This document shows, one piece after another, positions 62,216-64,000 of a DNA stretch of 64,000 nucleotides; position 1 is the stretch's first letter; every line of letters begins with the position of its first letter. Position numbers and translations under genes: made by a program. The DNA comes from Mariniphaga sediminis (lineage in GTDB: Bacteria > Bacteroidota > Bacteroidia > Bacteroidales > Prolixibacteraceae): positions 146,707 through 210,706 of the forward strand of contig NZ_QWET01000009.1 of assembly GCF_003573545.1 (NCBI RefSeq). The letters are read 5' to 3'. Under the pieces are notes generated by a model. The model was not told where the DNA came from. It worked only from the letters and a program-made list of their open reading frames with translations, and searched no databases.

Positions 62216-63748
62216 ATGAAAACAAAAATAACAAAAGGAGGATGGAATGCCTTCTTAAATGCTGTATTGTCTATATTCATTTTGACATTAAGTACTCATC
62301 TGCATGCAAAAGAATTGAATATTGGCACTGCAACTGCCGATATTACGCCGGCTTTGCCTGTAGCAGTGTGTGGGCAGTTTAATTTACGGATTGCAGAAAC
62401 TATTGAAACTCCACTGACTGCAAATGTATTAGTTTTGGAATCAAGTGAAAGTAACAAAACACTTGATTTGGCCATAATGGTTTCTTGTGACTTAGTCGGT
62501 ATACCTAACGAATTGGTGAAAAAAATTCGGGCTGAAGTGCAAAAGCAGATACCTGGATTAGATGGAGAAAAAATCTTTTTAAATGCTACACATACCCACA
62601 CAGCTCCGGTTTTAGAAAATGGCCCGGAGTCTAATTTTAGATATCCTATACCCAAAGAAGGAGTTTTACAAGTCGAAGAATACCAGAATTTTTTTGTTCA
62701 ACGTGTAGCTGATGCAATTATTAAAGCATGGGAAAACCGTTCCTCCGGGAGTGTTTCATGGGGATTAAGTCATGCAGCAATTGCATATAACAGGAGAGTG
62801 GTTTATTCAGAAAAAGCCAAAAAGCCAGGGCAGTTTTCAAACGGGACAGCACAAATGTATGGTAATACTAATACACCTGATTTTATGAATCTGGAGGGCA
62901 TTGAAGATCATGATGTTAACATGCTTTTCTTCTGGGATAGTACCGATAAGTTAGTTGCAATGACTATTAATGTTCCATGTCCTTCCCAGGAGGTTGAACA
63001 TCGATTGGCCGTCAATGCTGATTTTTGGCATCCCGTGCGTGAGAGTTTAAAGCAGCGCTTTGGTCCCCAACTTTGTGTACTCGGCTGGACAGGTGCATCA
63101 GGAGATCAGTCCCCACGCCCCATGTACCGAAAAGCCGCTGAAGAACGCATGCTCAAACTACGAAATTTAAGCCGCATGGAAGAAATAGCCAGACGAATTG
63201 TTTTAGCTGTTGAAGAAACCTATGAGACTGTAAAAAAAGATCGTTATACTGATGTAGAATTAGCCCATAAGGTAGAAATCCTACCTTTACCAATGCGAAA
63301 GGTTACAGAAAAAGAATATTTGTTTTCAAAATCTGAACGAGATAAATACAAAGCACAAATTGATGCGAATCCTGAGGCGGCAAAACAGGTTTTAACTTCC
63401 ATGACCTGGAATGCAGATGTTCTGAAACGATATGAAATACAACAAAAAAATCCGGATGCTAAATTGGAAACAGAGGTACATATCTTACGTATTGGAGATA
63501 TAGCAATATGTACTAACCAATTTGAACTTTTTACAGATTACGGACTACGAATTCAAGCTCGAAGTGCTGCACTGCAAACCTTTGTAATACAACTAGCTGG
63601 TCCCGGAACGTATCTTCCTACAAAAAAAGCGGTTAACGGCGGGGGTTATAGCGCCATTATTCAGAGTAGTCCGGTAGGTCCAATAGGAGGACAGATCTTG
63701 GTAGATTCTACAGTAAGTATTATAAATCAATTATTTTCAGGAAAATGA
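62216..63748 (+). CDS. Neutral-ceramidase-like hydrolase E
   Basis: 510 residues with signal peptide ending near HLHA (residue 31). HxH in NATHTHTAP (123-131), nucleophile Ser299 in GDQSPR, where the last residue is Arg rather than His or Asn. It clusters with paralogue C (CVLGWTGASGDQSP versus CVLGWIGAAGDQSP; GPGTYLPTKKAVNGG versus GPGTYLPTEKAVKGG). NADFWHPVRESL replaces the SADFWHE form of A, B and D. It is followed after 41 bases by the MFS transporter gene. Confidence 0.86.
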   Translation: MKTKITKGGWNAFLNAVLSIFILTLSTHLHAKELNIGTATADITPALPVAVCGQFNLRIAETIETPLTANVLVLESSESNKTLDLAIMVSCDLVGIPNELVKKIRAEVQKQIPGLDGEKIFLNATHTHTAPVLENGPESNFRYPIPKEGVLQVEEYQNFFVQRVADAIIKAWENRSSGSVSWGLSHAAIAYNRRVVYSEKAKKPGQFSNGTAQMYGNTNTPDFMNLEGIEDHDVNMLFFWDSTDKLVAMTINVPCPSQEVEHRLAVNADFWHPVRESLKQRFGPQLCVLGWTGASGDQSPRPMYRKAAEERMLKLRNLSRMEEIARRIVLAVEETYETVKKDRYTDVELAHKVEILPLPMRKVTEKEYLFSKSERDKYKAQIDANPEAAKQVLTSMTWNADVLKRYEIQQKNPDAKLETEVHILRIGDIAICTNQFELFTDYGLRIQARSAALQTFVIQLAGPGTYLPTKKAVNGGGYSAIIQSSPVGPIGGQILVDSTVSIINQLFSGK

Positions 63749-63789
63749 ACAATGCCATTTTCCTATAGCAACCATATAATAACAAAACC

Positions 63790-64000
63790 ATGCGACACAA
63801 ACAATTTCTACCGGTCTATCTGATATTTTTATCCATGGGCATGGTGGATGCAGCGGGTCCGATGGTAAGCCTAGCACGGGAGTCATTCACGCTTTCCATA
63901 ACCGCAGCCACCCTGCTGCCATTTTTGGGCTACCTGATGTTCGGGGTGTTGTCCATACCCATGGGAATACTCCAGGACAAAAAAGGGAAAGTATTTATTT
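63790..64000 (+). CDS. MFS sugar transporter (FucP-like), C-terminus outside window
   Basis: The first 70 residues of an integral inner-membrane carrier. It starts MRHKQFLPVYLIFLSMGMVD and contains helices about 6-25 and 38-60 separated by a short loop, followed by the conserved MFS loop motif GILQDKKGKVF. The pattern resembles sugar:proton symporters such as those for fucose or glucose. As the last visible gene of the locus it would import the monosaccharide freed in the periplasm. The frame runs off the window. Confidence 0.8.
   Translation, partial: MRHKQFLPVYLIFLSMGMVDAAGPMVSLARESFTLSITAATLLPFLGYLMFGVLSIPMGILQDKKGKVFI

Noticed and set aside
1..64000. tRNA, rRNA, CRISPR arrays, insertion sequences or phage genes
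   Set aside because: I looked for cloverleaf-like segments, regularly spaced repeats, transposases and integrases and found none.

Overview
The window reads as a chromosome segment of a free-living or host-associated member of the Bacteroidota, most like the Marinilabiliales/Prolixibacteraceae group. Evidence: a SusC/SusD pair with a FecR anti-sigma factor, type IX secretion features (a PorP/SprF protein and two large proteins ending in T9SS sorting domains), DUF4271 next to hemD, a fused DAHP synthase/chorismate mutase, and repeated TAnnTTTG promoter boxes. The genus is inference.

Positions 1-38435 are mostly housekeeping and signalling genes: a partial ComB, a secreted protein, a TIM-barrel protein with an AMP-forming acyl-CoA ligase, DUF4271-hemD-rnpA-aldehyde dehydrogenase, the tyrA-DAHP synthase/chorismate mutase operon, two paralogous T9SS-exported metallopeptidase-like proteins, two separate two-component systems (PAS kinase plus LuxR regulator; hybrid kinase plus NtrC-type regulator), a DEAD-box helicase, a creatininase-family protein, metK, a double universal stress protein, an epimerase, dnaG, and a DUF1080 plus Gfo/Idh/MocA pair.

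Three regulatory systems can be read from the bases. (1) tyrA is preceded by a promoter, a 21-codon leader peptide with seven consecutive aromatic codons (10075-10140), a 17-position antiterminator and an intrinsic terminator: a complete ribosome-mediated attenuator. (2) metK is preceded by a SAM-II riboswitch pseudoknot (about 29511-29573) followed directly by eight T. (3) A sigma-54 promoter (20654-20669) with an upstream palindrome (20744-20763) lies between the NtrC-type regulator and a membrane-anchored coiled-coil protein, its likely target.

Positions 38693-64000 form one co-directional polysaccharide-utilisation-like locus: fecR, susC, susD, then an unusual run in which five neutral-ceramidase-like hydrolases are interleaved with two clan GH-A glycoside hydrolases, two GH3 enzymes and two FISUMP-domain proteins, ending in an MFS sugar transporter cut by the window edge. 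All five ceramidase-like proteins keep the HxH motif and the GDxSP nucleophile motif but are shorter than classical ceramidases. The order suggests pairing of a glycosidase with an amidase, as expected for removing head groups from glycosphingolipid-like or other N-acylated glycoconjugates; the substrate is not provable from sequence. This is the most likely undescribed system in the window.
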